Notes: generated from the letters alone by a model not told the origin. A stretch of DNA of 64,000 nucleotides from Nocardia concava NBRC 100430 (GCF_000308815.1 NZ_BAFX01000120.1:1-64000); one strand, 5' to 3'; shown: positions 55,978-64,000, numbered from the stretch's first letter. Program-made: numbers and translations.

Positions 55978-56514
55978 GTGATCCGGCTTAACTCGATACG
56001 AAGTCGCTGTGAAGAGTTGTCCCGCACACTGCCCAGGGTGTTCGACTCCACTCCGCCGCCGGACGCCGATCTCACGGTGCTGCACAGCCTTCCGCATCCG
56101 GCCTGCCTGCACGACGGCGGCTACGACGTGGTCGCCGCGAACGATGCCTTCCGCCGGCTCTTCCCCGGCACCGGCCCGGGCGCGAATCTCATGACCGCCA
56201 TCCTGCTCGAGCCCATGGCACGCTACCGGCTCGGCGACTGGGAAGCCGAAGCGCAGGTGATGGTTTCGGCCTTCCGCGCCGCGGCACCGGAGCTGAATCC
56301 GGAGCGGGTCGAGGAGATCGTCAATCTGGCGCGGCGCTCCCCGGACTGGGATCGGCTGTGGGACACCGTGGTCACGCCGCTGCAGCCGCGGGAGCGCACG
56401 GTGCTGATGAACGATCCGGAGACGCGCAAGGAGCGCCGGATGTATGTGCAGACGTTCGAGTTCCAATCACCGCGGCGGCCGTGGTGGCTGCTGACGGTAG
56501 TGCCGTTCGACTGA
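55978..56514 (+). CDS. Stand-alone MmyB-like ligand-binding (PAS-like) domain
   Basis: This 178-residue protein matches the C-terminal ligand-binding half of MmyB/XRE regulators (HSLPHPACLHDGGYDVVAAN, FPGTGPGANLMTAILLEPMA, RRSPDWDRLWD, RMYVQTFEFQSP). That domain normally follows an N-terminal HTH of about 80 residues, which is absent; the first 30 residues here are short and not an HTH. GTG 55978 is used, but GTG 56038 is also possible. It is divergent from the SARP gene, 89 bp away, so it may sense a lipid-like signal and work with it. Confidence 0.75.
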   Translation: MIRLNSIRSRCEELSRTLPRVFDSTPPPDADLTVLHSLPHPACLHDGGYDVVAANDAFRRLFPGTGPGANLMTAILLEPMARYRLGDWEAEAQVMVSAFRAAAPELNPERVEEIVNLARRSPDWDRLWDTVVTPLQPRERTVLMNDPETRKERRMYVQTFEFQSPRRPWWLLTVVPFD

Positions 56515-56515
56515 A

Positions 56516-56561
56516 TCAGGCTTGCGCCGCGGGTGCCTTCAGGCTTGCGCAGCGGGTACCT
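56516..56561. repeat. Stop-spanning tandem duplication at the end of the 56539-57063 gene
   Basis: TCAGGCTTGCGCCGCGGGTG plus CCT (56516-56538) recurs at 56539-56561 with two base changes. Each copy holds a TCA that reads as TGA on the minus strand; the second is the gene's stop and the first a spare. Confidence 0.88.
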
Positions 56562-57063
56562 CGAACCAGCCGTCCTCGGGTTCGGCATAGCCGTGGTACA
56601 TGAGCGGGATGCGCCGATCCACGCCGAAATGCCGGTACACCGCGAGCATGGCGGAGCGCACGGCGTGATCGTGGAAGTCGTCGATGCGGCGCGGGCCGAG
56701 CCAGTGCTCGGGCAGCAGCGCCAGCCGGGTCATCTCGTCCGGATCGTCCATGTCGAGTCCGATCGGGCCCGGGTCGGCTATGAAGTGGTCGTGCAACACC
56801 GCGTGCACCCGATGCGGATCGTGCCGTCCCGCGCCGAACGCGAGGAAGCGCGTGCGGATGGCGGGTGAGCCGTGCGCCTGCAGCCAGTCGACCAGGTGCG
56901 GGTTCGCGCGCGGAATCGATCTGGCGGACAGGGACGTCTGCTCGACGAGGTGCAATACGCTCGCGCCGGGAACACGGGGTTCGGGGACGAGGAAGAGACT
57001 GAGTACCGGAGATCCGGACGTGCTGTCGCAGAGGCAGACCTTGGTGTGCGTGGGGTCGGGCAT
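56539..57063 (-). CDS. Hypothetical protein
   Basis: This 174-residue protein has no recognised domain. It contains several His-rich segments (RHDPHRVHAVLHDHF; DDFHDHAV) and a C-terminal VYRHFGVDRRIPLMYHGYAEPEDG. The His/Asp pattern might hold a metal, but this is not established. The start at 57063 gives MPDPTHTKVCLCDS. It follows the MmyB-like gene in the opposite direction. Its stop is in a tandem duplication. Confidence 0.6.
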   Translation of the reverse strand: MPDPTHTKVCLCDSTSGSPVLSLFLVPEPRVPGASVLHLVEQTSLSARSIPRANPHLVDWLQAHGSPAIRTRFLAFGAGRHDPHRVHAVLHDHFIADPGPIGLDMDDPDEMTRLALLPEHWLGPRRIDDFHDHAVRSAMLAVYRHFGVDRRIPLMYHGYAEPEDGWFEVPAAQA

Positions 57064-57179
57064 GCGCCGCTCCTCAGCAGGAGATGCTGGGCATCGTTGT
57101 CCGAGTCGTGCCGATGCGTCGAGTCACCAGACTCGGACAGGTCTCTCCTCGACGCTCGACCGTTGCAACACCCGGAATT

Positions 57180-57866
57180 CTACGCCCCGACCAGCCTGCT
57201 GCGGTTGCTCTGCCGGGCCGGCTGCGCCGCCAGCTGACCCTCGATGGTGGCCCGGACAGTCGGCCACTCGTCCTCGAGGATCGAGTAGAAGGCGGTGCTG
57301 CGCACCTCGCCGTCCAGCCCGCGCGAATGCGCCCGCCGCACCCCGTCACTGGTGGCGCCGAGCCGCTCGATGGCCATGCGGGAGCGCAGGTTTCGCACAT
57401 CCGCCCGCATGGCGATGCGCTTCACCCGCCACACCTCGAAGGCGTGCTGCAGCAACAGCAGCTTGGACTCCAGGTTGATGCCCGCGCCGCGGGCCTCCCG
57501 GGACAGCCAGGTGTTGCCGATCTCGGCGGCATCGGGCACCGCCAGCAGTGGATCCCCGTTCGGCATGCCGTGCACCAGTGGCCAGACCACCGGACCCTGC
57601 CAATAGTCGAAGCGGGTGAACCGGGTCGAGCCCAGCACCCGCCCACTGGCGACGGCGATGATGGCGAAGGCCAGCGAGGTGCCCGAGGCATGCCCGGACA
57701 GGGCCTGGGCGATGTATTCCAGCGCCTCGTCCGCACCATGTGGGACAGGCGTGAACGCATAGTCGTCACGATTTCCCGCGGCAGCCTCCGCAAGACCCGA
57801 AGCATGCTGCGGCGCAAGGGGTTCCAGCCGTACCAGACGGCCAGTCAGAGTTACGGGTACGGGCAC
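57180..57866 (-). CDS. GNAT family N-acetyltransferase (RimJ/RimL-like)
   Basis: This about 228-residue protein has the GNAT acetyl-CoA fold with TGRLVRLEPLAPQHASGLA at its N-terminus, the strand-beta4 region IGNTWLSREARGAGINLESK and LRADVRNLRSRMAIERLGA. It resembles RimJ-type enzymes acting on N-termini or amines. GTG 57866 has GAGGGA just upstream; a TTG at 57884 is the alternative. It is monocistronic. The substrate is unknown. Confidence 0.85.
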   Translation of the reverse strand: MPVPVTLTGRLVRLEPLAPQHASGLAEAAAGNRDDYAFTPVPHGADEALEYIAQALSGHASGTSLAFAIIAVASGRVLGSTRFTRFDYWQGPVVWPLVHGMPNGDPLLAVPDAAEIGNTWLSREARGAGINLESKLLLLQHAFEVWRVKRIAMRADVRNLRSRMAIERLGATSDGVRRAHSRGLDGEVRSTAFYSILEDEWPTVRATIEGQLAAQPARQSNRSRLVGA

Positions 57867-58183
57867 GTTCCCTCGATCTTTCAAGTCGGTCGGGGGCTCG
57901 CGTCAGGCAATGGCCGCCCCGGCCACACACTCCGGAATCGACGAACCAGCCCTGGCGCGCCAGTAGCAGCATCGGATAGTGGGATGAACGATAGCGGAAC
58001 ACCAGCGCACCGCGCCGCAGGCGGCATGTAAATTTCACGCGCTTTTCAGCGCGTCGCACGGGCGTTTCACAGGTGTCGCACAGCCACCCCCGCCGAGTCT
58101 CCCCGCAACTACCGGGCGACCCCTCCCCCGGAACCCGTCAGAACCGAATACCTATGCGCTGGAAGGTATTCCTATCTCTCCCC
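57867..58183. other. Intergenic stretch without a clear gene
   Basis: These 317 bp between the GNAT gene and the deaminase gene contain a weak Arg/Cys-rich open frame on the minus strand (57766-58059) that largely overlaps the GNAT N-terminus and does not look like a protein. The part around 58025-58080 has the local near-repeat CGCGC/GCGCG but no strong hairpin. I see nothing else. Confidence 0.5.
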
Positions 58184-58684
58184 TCACCCCCAAAACCCGT
58201 CATGCACAGCCCGCGCCTCCGCAAGCTCGACCGGCCCGACCACCGCCACCACCCGCTGCCCCGCCGCGAACACCTCCCGACACGGCAACGCCATGGTCGG
58301 ATTCTCCGGATTCGCACCGGTCAAACCCAATAACTGATCCTCCCCGAGCCCATACACAACCCGTCCGATACTCCCCCAATAGATCGCCCCCGCGCACATC
58401 GCACACGGCTCCGTACTGGTGTAAACCGTGCAGCGACGCAGAAACTCGGCATCATAGGTCGCCGTCGCGGCCCGCACCAGATTCGTCTCCGCGTGGCCGG
58501 TCGCGTCACGCCCCGTCGTCACGGTGTTCTCGGCCTCCAGCAACACCCCGCCGTCGGGTCCCGCGAGCAGTGCGCCGAAGGGGTGATTCCCACGTTCCCG
58601 AGACCGCCGCGCAATGGCCACGGCGGCCATCAGATTGCGGATATCGAGGTCGGTCGCACTGCCCGCGTCCTGGCCGATTTTCAT
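58184..58684 (-). CDS. Cytidine/deoxycytidylate deaminase-family zinc enzyme
   Basis: This 166-residue enzyme has the zinc and proton-transfer motifs TGHAETNL and EPCAMCAGAIYW of the guanine deaminase/TadA-like group. The substrate pocket motif GLGEDQLLGLTGANPENP resembles guanine deaminase-type members rather than TadA. ATG 58684 is chosen; a GTG at 58741 would add 19 residues. It is the last of a run with an MFS transporter and THI5-like protein, which suggests a nucleobase or base-like substrate. Confidence 0.82.
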   Translation of the reverse strand: MKIGQDAGSATDLDIRNLMAAVAIARRSRERGNHPFGALLAGPDGGVLLEAENTVTTGRDATGHAETNLVRAATATYDAEFLRRCTVYTSTEPCAMCAGAIYWGSIGRVVYGLGEDQLLGLTGANPENPTMALPCREVFAAGQRVVAVVGPVELAEARAVHDGFWG

Positions 58685-58775
58685 ACCGGAATCATGACCG
58701 ACCCAGACGTTGCGGGCGAATTCTGTCGGGCCTTCGGTCACCCGGTCGGATCGACGGTCTGCGCGGCGGCATGGG

Positions 58776-59696
58776 TCAGCGGACCGTCGCCGCGAGCTCG
58801 GCACTGTCGACGATGCTGGTGTCGACCAGTTCCTCGAACGGGGGGACGGTGCGAATCATCTTTTCCTGCTGCAGGATTTGCATCCATCGGTTGGTCGCGG
58901 CGGCGTCGATGCGCGTGGTCTCCCAGGTTCGCGACCGCTTGATCCACTCGCATGCGCGCGTCAGGGTCGATGACGCGATGCCCGGCCAATGGGCGGTCAG
59001 CAGCGGTTCGAGTTCCGCGACGGTGGTGGTGGTGCGCAGGCGCACCATGGCCTCCTGCAGGGCGGCGGTGAACCGCACCAGGCGGTCGGACAGCTCCGCC
59101 AGGCGGTCGGTGCGGCAGTAGTAGACGCTGTTGGGACCGAGGCCGCCGACCTCGGCGTAGTCGATGGCGATGACGCCGGTTCCCCTGTCCTGCAGGATTT
59201 GCGCGGTCGTGGCGTCGAGGACGATGGCGTCACCGAGCCCGGCCTCGAACAGTTCGACGAACATCGGTGTGGACAGATCACGCAGGAAGGTGATGTCGGC
59301 GGGATCGACCCCGGCCTCCCGGATCAGGCCCGCGGTGAAGGCATACGGGGCGCTGCCGCCGATACCGGGCGCGAGGACGGTGCGGCCCACCAGGTCGGCC
59401 CACTCGAACTCGCCGTTCCGGTCGCGGATTACCAGCGCCTTCGGGAACTGGTGGTTCACCTGGGCGAACACGGTCAGTTCCCGGGGCGTTCGCCAATACA
59501 TCCCGGGCACCCAGATGCCGCCCAGCGCGATATCCGCGGCTCCGCTGTCCAGATCGTCGAGCACCCCGGTCCACGGGTCCTTCGCTGTCGCGGTGACTTT
59601 CAGGTCGCCGTCGGCGAAGAGGCCGAGGTGATCGGCGTAGTACTGCGGCAGGTAGTTCAGGCCGTGCGCGGTCGCGGAAATCGTCAGGGCGGTCAT
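58776..59696 (-). CDS. THI5/NMT1-like (SsuA-fold) protein without a signal peptide
   Basis: This 306-residue protein has the type 2 periplasmic-binding fold (SATAHGLNYLPQYYADHLGLFADGD; ADIALGG; VLAPGIGGSAP). Bacterial members normally carry an export signal and serve ABC importers of pyrimidines, sulphonates or riboflavin precursors. Here the fold begins at residue 4, so the protein is cytoplasmic. It might be an enzyme or a binding partner in the cell. It is 28 bp downstream of an MFS transporter and is co-transcribed. Confidence 0.75.
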   Translation of the reverse strand: MTALTISATAHGLNYLPQYYADHLGLFADGDLKVTATAKDPWTGVLDDLDSGAADIALGGIWVPGMYWRTPRELTVFAQVNHQFPKALVIRDRNGEFEWADLVGRTVLAPGIGGSAPYAFTAGLIREAGVDPADITFLRDLSTPMFVELFEAGLGDAIVLDATTAQILQDRGTGVIAIDYAEVGGLGPNSVYYCRTDRLAELSDRLVRFTAALQEAMVRLRTTTTVAELEPLLTAHWPGIASSTLTRACEWIKRSRTWETTRIDAAATNRWMQILQQEKMIRTVPPFEELVDTSIVDSAELAATVR

Positions 59697-59724
59697 CGAT
59701 GGGGCTCCTTGTCGATGGGATGGG

Positions 59725-61218
59725 TTACGCGGTAACGGAAGTCGGATATTCGGAGGCGGCCTCGAGGGATTTGCCGAAGGTTTCGGGACCGAAGCGGGCG
59801 GCCACCACGAGCAGGGCGTACATGGCCGCGATCATGACGAATACGCCTGCGACACCGGCGAAGTCGAAGAAGTACAGGGCGGCGAAGGGCATCACCGCGC
59901 CGGCGACATTGCCGATGCCGTTGACCACCGACGCGCCCATGGCACGCACCGAGGTGGGATACAGCTCCGGCGACCACACCGACAGCATCGTGTTCAGCAT
60001 CATGGTGAAGAACTGGAAGATCATGCCCAGCACCAGGATCAGCGCCGTCGAGTGCGCGAAGGCCGCGAACGCGATCGCGGAGACACAGCCCAGGACCGCG
60101 GCCGACATCACGGTCATCCGGCGCGGCACCCTTCCGGCCAGATACGAGGCGGCGCACGCGCCGAACAGGCTGCCGACGTTCATGATCATGGTGAAGGCCA
60201 GCGAGTCCGACAGCGAATACCCGCGGGACTGTAACAGGATCGGCATCAGGAACAGCAGGGTCACCTGAGCGCCGAACGACATCCACGAGGCCGCGCCGAT
60301 CGCGGCGGTGCGACGCAGGTTCCGGCCCCGGAAGACCTCGGTGTAGGACACCGGGTGCGTGGGGACGGCGTCCGCGGCGGTCACGAATCGCTTTGCGGGA
60401 CCGGGGTTTCGGAGCCCGGCGATGCTTCCGCCGGCCAGCCGGGTCAGGCTCAGGTTGGCGTCGTCCACGCGCCCCTTGGACAGCAGGAATCTCGGTGACT
60501 CGGGCAGATACCGGCGGAAGAAGACCACCAGGACGGCGGGCACGGCGAGGATGACGTAGGTCCAGCGCCACGAGCTGCCGTCGCCGCCGAGTACCTCGTT
60601 GAGCGGGCCGAGCACGAGCAGGAAGAATCCGAACGAGGCGATATTGCCGACGCCGCCGGAGGAGATGTTCAGCGTCGCCAGCAGCGATCCACGGTGGCGG
60701 GTGGCGACCAGTTCAGCGAGAATCGCGAGCCCGACGGTGAATTCACCACCCAGCCCGATGCCCACGATGAGTCGGCTGGCCAGCAGCATCTCGTAGTTGA
60801 CGGCGGCCGCGCTGATCAGGCCGCCGAGGGTGTAGACCAGCAGGTTCGAGCCGAGCGCGGCCCGCCGGCCCCAGCGGTCGGCGACGTAGCCGCCGATCAG
60901 CCGCCCGATCAGGCCGCCGACGACGGTGACCGTATTGATAAGGGTGAGTTGGGCATTGCCGATGCCGAACGAGTCCTTCAGCAGCGGGCCCATCGCGCCG
61001 GTCGAATTCTGTTCCAGCGAATCGAAGAACAGGCCCGCCATGAGCAGGGCGATGACGAGCACCTGCACCCGGCCGAAGCCGATCAGGTCGAGGACTTCCG
61101 CGAGGGCGGAGGAGGCGGGCGCGGCGGGCGGCGGCGCGATCGGGGCCGGGGGTTCGAGGGTGGAGGACGGGACTTCGGCGGCGGTGGGTGACGGTTTACC
61201 GGGCAGCGCGAGAGACAT
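59725..61218 (-). CDS. MFS transporter (sugar/aromatic-acid type)
   Basis: This 497-residue protein has twelve predicted membrane helices and the family signatures GGYVADRWGRRAALGSNLLV and GIGLGGEFTVGLAILAELVA. The N-terminal 35 residues are Pro/Ala-rich and cytoplasmic. It belongs to the SP/AAHS-like group that imports sugars, acids or aromatic compounds. It is first of the operon with the THI5-like protein and deaminase. Two AACTGTATAC sites upstream suggest control by the neighbouring GntR gene. Confidence 0.9.
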   Translation of the reverse strand: MSLALPGKPSPTAAEVPSSTLEPPAPIAPPPAAPASSALAEVLDLIGFGRVQVLVIALLMAGLFFDSLEQNSTGAMGPLLKDSFGIGNAQLTLINTVTVVGGLIGRLIGGYVADRWGRRAALGSNLLVYTLGGLISAAAVNYEMLLASRLIVGIGLGGEFTVGLAILAELVATRHRGSLLATLNISSGGVGNIASFGFFLLVLGPLNEVLGGDGSSWRWTYVILAVPAVLVVFFRRYLPESPRFLLSKGRVDDANLSLTRLAGGSIAGLRNPGPAKRFVTAADAVPTHPVSYTEVFRGRNLRRTAAIGAASWMSFGAQVTLLFLMPILLQSRGYSLSDSLAFTMIMNVGSLFGACAASYLAGRVPRRMTVMSAAVLGCVSAIAFAAFAHSTALILVLGMIFQFFTMMLNTMLSVWSPELYPTSVRAMGASVVNGIGNVAGAVMPFAALYFFDFAGVAGVFVMIAAMYALLVVAARFGPETFGKSLEAASEYPTSVTA

Positions 61219-61307
61219 GTCGGGACTCCGGAGGGCGGGAGCGTGGCACCGACACCGGTCGCGTCGGTGAGCCGACTTCGCAGTGAAACTGGAATCGAAC
61301 TGCCTAA

Positions 61308-61394
61308 AGTTGTATACAGTTCCAATGACGTGAGCGTTTCACACTCGCAAATCCAGGTTACGCGATCCAGATATTACCTCAAACTGTATACCAT
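61308..61394. promoter_or_regulatory. Pair of GntR-type operator sites
   Basis: AGTTGTATACAGTT (61308-61321) and AAACTGTATACCAT (61381-61394) share AACTGTATAC, with a GTATAC palindromic core. They lie between the MFS start (61218) and the GntR gene end (61429). Such short palindromes are typical of FCD-type GntR regulators. Confidence 0.65.
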
Positions 61395-61406
61395 CTGCGG
61401 ATTCCA

Positions 61407-61441
61407 GCTAGCTCTCGAACCGCCAGCGCTAGCTCTCGAAC
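61407..61441. repeat. Stop-spanning direct duplication at the GntR gene end
   Basis: GCTAGCTCTCGAAC occurs at 61407-61420 and 61428-61441, period 21 bp. The second contains the GntR stop (CTA at 61429-61431) with the last FES codons; the first is an exact spare copy. Confidence 0.85.
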
Positions 61442-62043
61442 TCCTCGGTGAAGAACTGTTCGTCCCGCCGCAGATGCTCGTCCATGAGGTAGCCGGCCTG
61501 CACGACCGCACCGTTCAGGATCGCGATCGCGACCGCCCGATGGTCGGTGACGGCGGATTCCCGATCGTGGCCCAGCCCCCACTGCACCCGCTGATTCAGG
61601 TTCGCGAGCATCTCCCGCAGATGCCCGTTCCCCGCCGCGATCGCGATCAGCTCATGGAACGACGGCCCACTCCCCGCCGCCGCACCCGAGAGGTCGTGCG
61701 CGATCTCCGCCAATTCCCCCGCCACGGAACCACCCCGCTGCTCGGCCGCGAGCTGAGCCGCGAAAACCTCGAGCCCCCGCCGCACCTGCAACATCTCGCG
61801 ACCGTCATGCAGCAGCGTCTCCGACACGGTCGCCCCCCGATGCCGCACGATGGTGACGAACCCCTCCGACTGCAACCGCGCCAGCGCCTCACGCACCGGA
61901 ATCCGCGAAACCCCGAACCGCGCGGCAAGCGTCCCCTCCACCAACCGCGCGCCCACCGCCAACTCCCCAGCCAGGATCTCCGCCCGCAACACCCGCGCGA
62001 TCGCATCCCCCGACGAATCTTCCCCCACCACCGGATCTGCCAC
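61429..62043 (-). CDS. GntR family regulator with FCD domain
   Basis: This 204-residue regulator has a winged helix near residues 12-70 (ILAGELAVGARLVEGTLAAR, then SRIPVREALARLQSEGFVTI) and an all-helical FCD ligand domain with metal-binding His residues (FHELIAIAAGN; TDHRAVAIA). GTG 62043 is preferred: it leaves the short N-terminal arm usual in the family; the open frame to 62220 is antisense to the next gene. It likely represses the MFS operon through the two GTATAC sites. Confidence 0.85.
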   Translation of the reverse strand: MADPVVGEDSSGDAIARVLRAEILAGELAVGARLVEGTLAARFGVSRIPVREALARLQSEGFVTIVRHRGATVSETLLHDGREMLQVRRGLEVFAAQLAAEQRGGSVAGELAEIAHDLSGAAAGSGPSFHELIAIAAGNGHLREMLANLNQRVQWGLGHDRESAVTDHRAVAIAILNGAVVQAGYLMDEHLRRDEQFFTEEFES

Positions 62044-62199
62044 CCCCGCAGCATAAGCGCCCACCCACCCCGCCCTCCGACGCCACCGACCGCCCACCCC
62101 CGCACGATCCATCACCCGCCACCGGCCCCACTGAGCAACAACGGAATTCACCCCGCCACGCCCACCGCCGATGTCAGCACCGACCGCTACCGTCAGATC

Positions 62200-62631
62200 G
62201 TGGTCAACGCCTACTACCATGTCGCGATCTACGTCTCGCTGAGCGATCAGATCCCCGACGACCGCCTAGCCGAACTGCGATGGCACCTGGGTCTCGCCCC
62301 TCGCCCGAACGGTCCAACCTCTTTGAACCGTGACGGCCTGCCACTCCCCTTCCGCCACGAACCAGCCTTCCGCCCCGATGACGAAGATCTGTTCGCGGAC
62401 TTAACCCCTCGATCCGGAGGCGGCTGGTTCCTCACCGCCCGCCAGGAAGTGGACACCGACGACCTGGCCCCCTTGGCGAGCCTCTTCCACTGGCTGGCAC
62501 CGTGGATCCATCCGATCGACATCCGACCGGACGGATCGATCCCAGTAGGCGACTACAACTTCTACGACTCCACCTCCCAATACGGCCTGATACTCCAAGA
62601 CGGCCACTGGACCCTGGCGAACTGGATGTGA
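62200..62631 (+). CDS. Hypothetical protein of about 143 residues
   Basis: The conserved-looking part is AYYHVAIYVSLSDQIPDDRLAE followed by a Trp-rich C-terminus (LFHWLAPWIHPIDIRPDG; YDSTSQYGLILQDGHWTLAN). No domain is recognised. The start is uncertain. GTG 62200 is the first usual start codon near the protein part, but the frame is open further upstream, where only CTG is available. It stands alone between the GntR and NmrA-like genes. Confidence 0.55.
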   Translation: MVNAYYHVAIYVSLSDQIPDDRLAELRWHLGLAPRPNGPTSLNRDGLPLPFRHEPAFRPDDEDLFADLTPRSGGGWFLTARQEVDTDDLAPLASLFHWLAPWIHPIDIRPDGSIPVGDYNFYDSTSQYGLILQDGHWTLANWM

Positions 62632-62655
62632 GGATGGGCTGCCAGTGGCGTGGAT

Positions 62656-63357
62656 TCAGTAGCCGATGGTGAAGCGGCGTTGTACGAAACGCGGGGTTTC
62701 GATCTCGTCGAGCAGGGCGACGGCGGTGTCCTCGAACGAGATTCGGCTGTGGCCGTCGGCGTCGAGGACGGGCTGGTCGCCGCCGATGCGGTAGCGGGCG
62801 GTGCGTTGGCCGGGGCCGATCTGCTCGGCCGGGCTGAGGTAGGTCCACAGCCGGTTGGAGGTTCGCAAAACGGTCAATGCATCGCGGTGTCCGCGAACCG
62901 CGGCCGCGTAGCCGCGCGGCAATCCCAGGCCGTCGAGGCTCGCATGGAGTCGTTCGTCATTGTCGGCGGTGACCTTTCCGGGTGCGTATTCCAGGCTGCC
63001 CGCGCCGCCGACGACCAGCAGGCGGGTGCGCGGGTGCGTGTCGAGGGCCCGCAGCAGGGTGCGTGCGACGGTGGCGTACACGGCGGGATCCGCGATCGAT
63101 TTATTCACCGTGTCCTCGAAATCGGCTGCCGCGTTGCCGGGTTGGTAGCAGCTGATCAGCACGTCCAGGCCGGGGAGTTGGGCGGCGACGGCGGCGCTGT
63201 CGAACACATCGAGTGCGGTCCAGCTCAGATTCTCGTGGGCCGTGGTGGCACGTGTGGTGTCGCGAGTGAACGCCTTGACACGGTGCCCGCGTGCGAGAGC
63301 TTCACCGACGAGGCGCTGTCCGATATTGCCGGTGGCGCCGATGATCCCGATGAACAC
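62656..63357 (-). CDS. NAD(P)-binding NmrA-like oxidoreductase
   Basis: This 233-residue atypical SDR has the dinucleotide motif GATGNIGQRLVGEAL at its N-terminus and no YxxxK catalytic pair. It resembles proteins that sense or use NAD(P)H (YwnB/NmrA-like) and are often governed by the adjacent TetR. It is divergent from the TetR gene at the right edge. The upstream region has a repeated ACTTCAC motif. Confidence 0.85.
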   Translation of the reverse strand: MFIGIIGATGNIGQRLVGEALARGHRVKAFTRDTTRATTAHENLSWTALDVFDSAAVAAQLPGLDVLISCYQPGNAAADFEDTVNKSIADPAVYATVARTLLRALDTHPRTRLLVVGGAGSLEYAPGKVTADNDERLHASLDGLGLPRGYAAAVRGHRDALTVLRTSNRLWTYLSPAEQIGPGQRTARYRIGGDQPVLDADGHSRISFEDTAVALLDEIETPRFVQRRFTIGY

Positions 63358-63400
63358 TGGTTCCTCCTACAGAGCGATACGGCGTTCGAAAACTATACGC

Positions 63401-63446
63401 CGTGAAGTAACCTAGACCAGTGCGGTAACTTCACGCAATGTAAAGT
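63401..63446. promoter_or_regulatory. Inverted ACTTCAC half-sites between divergent genes
   Basis: CGTGAAGTAACC (63401-63412) is inverted at 63424-63435 with one mismatch, spacer 11 bp. A third half-site GTAAAGT follows to 63446. It lies between the NmrA-like and TetR genes and is a likely operator for the TetR protein. Confidence 0.6.
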
Positions 63447-63452
63447 GCTGGC

Positions 63453-64000
63453 ATGGTTGCTGCGACGCCGACACGGCGAGAACGACGCCGAGCCGAGACG
63501 ACCGCGGAGATCAAGGACGTCGCGTTGCGTTTGATGGCCGAAGGCGGCCCCGGCGCGATCACCCTGCGCGCGATCGCCCGCGAGATGGGCATGACCGCCA
63601 ACGCGGTCTACAGCTACTTCCCGACCCGGGACGAGCTGGTCACAGTACTGATCGGCGACGTGTACTCCGAACTCGCCGACACCTTGGAAGCCGCCCGCGA
63701 CGCCGTCGGCCTCGACGATCCCGCAGGCCGAATCATGGCCTGGGCCTGTGCTTTCCGAGACTGGGCACTACAACACCCCGAGGGCTTCCGCCTCATCTAC
63801 GGCGACCCGGTCCCCGGCTACCAAGTACCCGAGGGCGGCGCCGCCCCGGAAGCCGAACACCGCGTCTGCGCCGGCCTGACCGGACTGGCGGCAGGCGCCT
63901 GGCCGCACGCCGCACCCGCCTACGCCGACAACGGATTCGAGTGGACCGACTTCGACCCCCACCTCGTCACCGAGGTCCGCGACGAATTCCCCGATCTTCC
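63453..64000 (+). CDS. TetR family regulator (partial, C-terminus off the window)
   Basis: The visible 182 residues include the HTH near 17-65 (IKDVALRLMAEGGPGAITLRA, then MTANAVYSYFPTRDELVTVL) and most of a TetR_C_13-like (WHG) domain (FRDWALQQHPEGFRLIYGD). ATG 63453 is supported by the usual basic start MVAATPTRRERRRAE. It is divergent from the NmrA-like gene, which it probably controls. The end lies outside the window. Confidence 0.85.
   Translation, partial: MVAATPTRRERRRAETTAEIKDVALRLMAEGGPGAITLRAIAREMGMTANAVYSYFPTRDELVTVLIGDVYSELADTLEAARDAVGLDDPAGRIMAWACAFRDWALQHPEGFRLIYGDPVPGYQVPEGGAAPEAEHRVCAGLTGLAAGAWPHAAPAYADNGFEWTDFDPHLVTEVRDEFPDL

Noticed and set aside
57766-58059. 97-codon minus-strand frame
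   Set aside because: It overlaps the N-terminus of the GNAT gene in another frame and has no ribosome site or recognisable protein character.
62171-62199. ATG at 62171 as a start for the small hypothetical gene
   Set aside because: It is in a different frame from the open frame that ends at 62631.

Overview
The window is high-GC actinobacterial DNA with dense, mostly ATGA/GTGA-coupled genes and many GTG starts. Genes for mycothiol (mshB), coenzyme F420 (fbiC), polar PIM/lipomannan synthesis (pimE, lpqW) and glucosylglycerate lipopolysaccharide precursors (gpgS) point to a mycolic-acid-containing actinomycete. Much of the order matches the Mycobacterium tuberculosis Rv1157c-Rv1224 region read from right to left, but no PE/PPE genes are present and there are Nocardia-like additions. 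A Nocardia (or close Rhodococcus relative) is the best guess; this is inference from gene content.

Layout. 1-1.2 kb: a TetR/ABC-2 ATPase pair cut by the window edge. 1.3-5.4 kb: methyltransferase, then the envelope-stress block sigE-rseA-htrA-tatB. 6.4-18 kb: gpgS-folP2, fadD6, two LOG-type genes, dapE/dapD, a PPOX protein, a Zur-box-controlled pair of AztD-like zinc lipoproteins and fadD36. 18-22 kb: a pair of MpaB/DUF2236 oxygenase-like genes that share an operator, and a TetR/SDR pair around a perfect palindrome. 22-31 kb: proline catabolism (putB-pruA), a Tat-exported cholesterol oxidase, tRNA-Asp, dapC-fdxC and fbiC. 31-37 kb: a secreted propeller protein, two membrane PH-domain proteins, a flavoprotein. 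37-48 kb: mshB/lpqW/typA, a tiny IdeR-box Cys-rich gene with phhB, two envelope enzymes (GT39-like, acyltransferase), pimE and a secreted protein. 48-64 kb: the accessory part, holding a Ser-x-x repeat protein, a Tat-exported DUF1906 protein, a duplicated-domain protein, a CHAP-like membrane protein, a very large AfsR/SARP-type regulator opposite a stand-alone MmyB-type sensor domain, and a GntR-controlled module of MFS transporter, THI5-like protein and nucleobase-type deaminase.

Unusual signals. (1) Three copies of a 73-75 bp palindromic element with 32-bp arms; one sits in frame inside a membrane PH-domain gene. (2) At least six genes end in a short near-perfect tandem duplication (about 12-23 bp units) that copies the stop codon, with related duplications at other gene edges. 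(3) A 120-residue protein has serine at every third residue from 13 to 79. (4) A 58-residue Cys/Lys-rich gene has a near-consensus IdeR/DtxR box touching its start codon. (5) A shared 30-bp operator with a TTGACA element is found in front of both DUF2236 genes.

All assignments come from reading the sequence and from general knowledge of the families; no database search was run.
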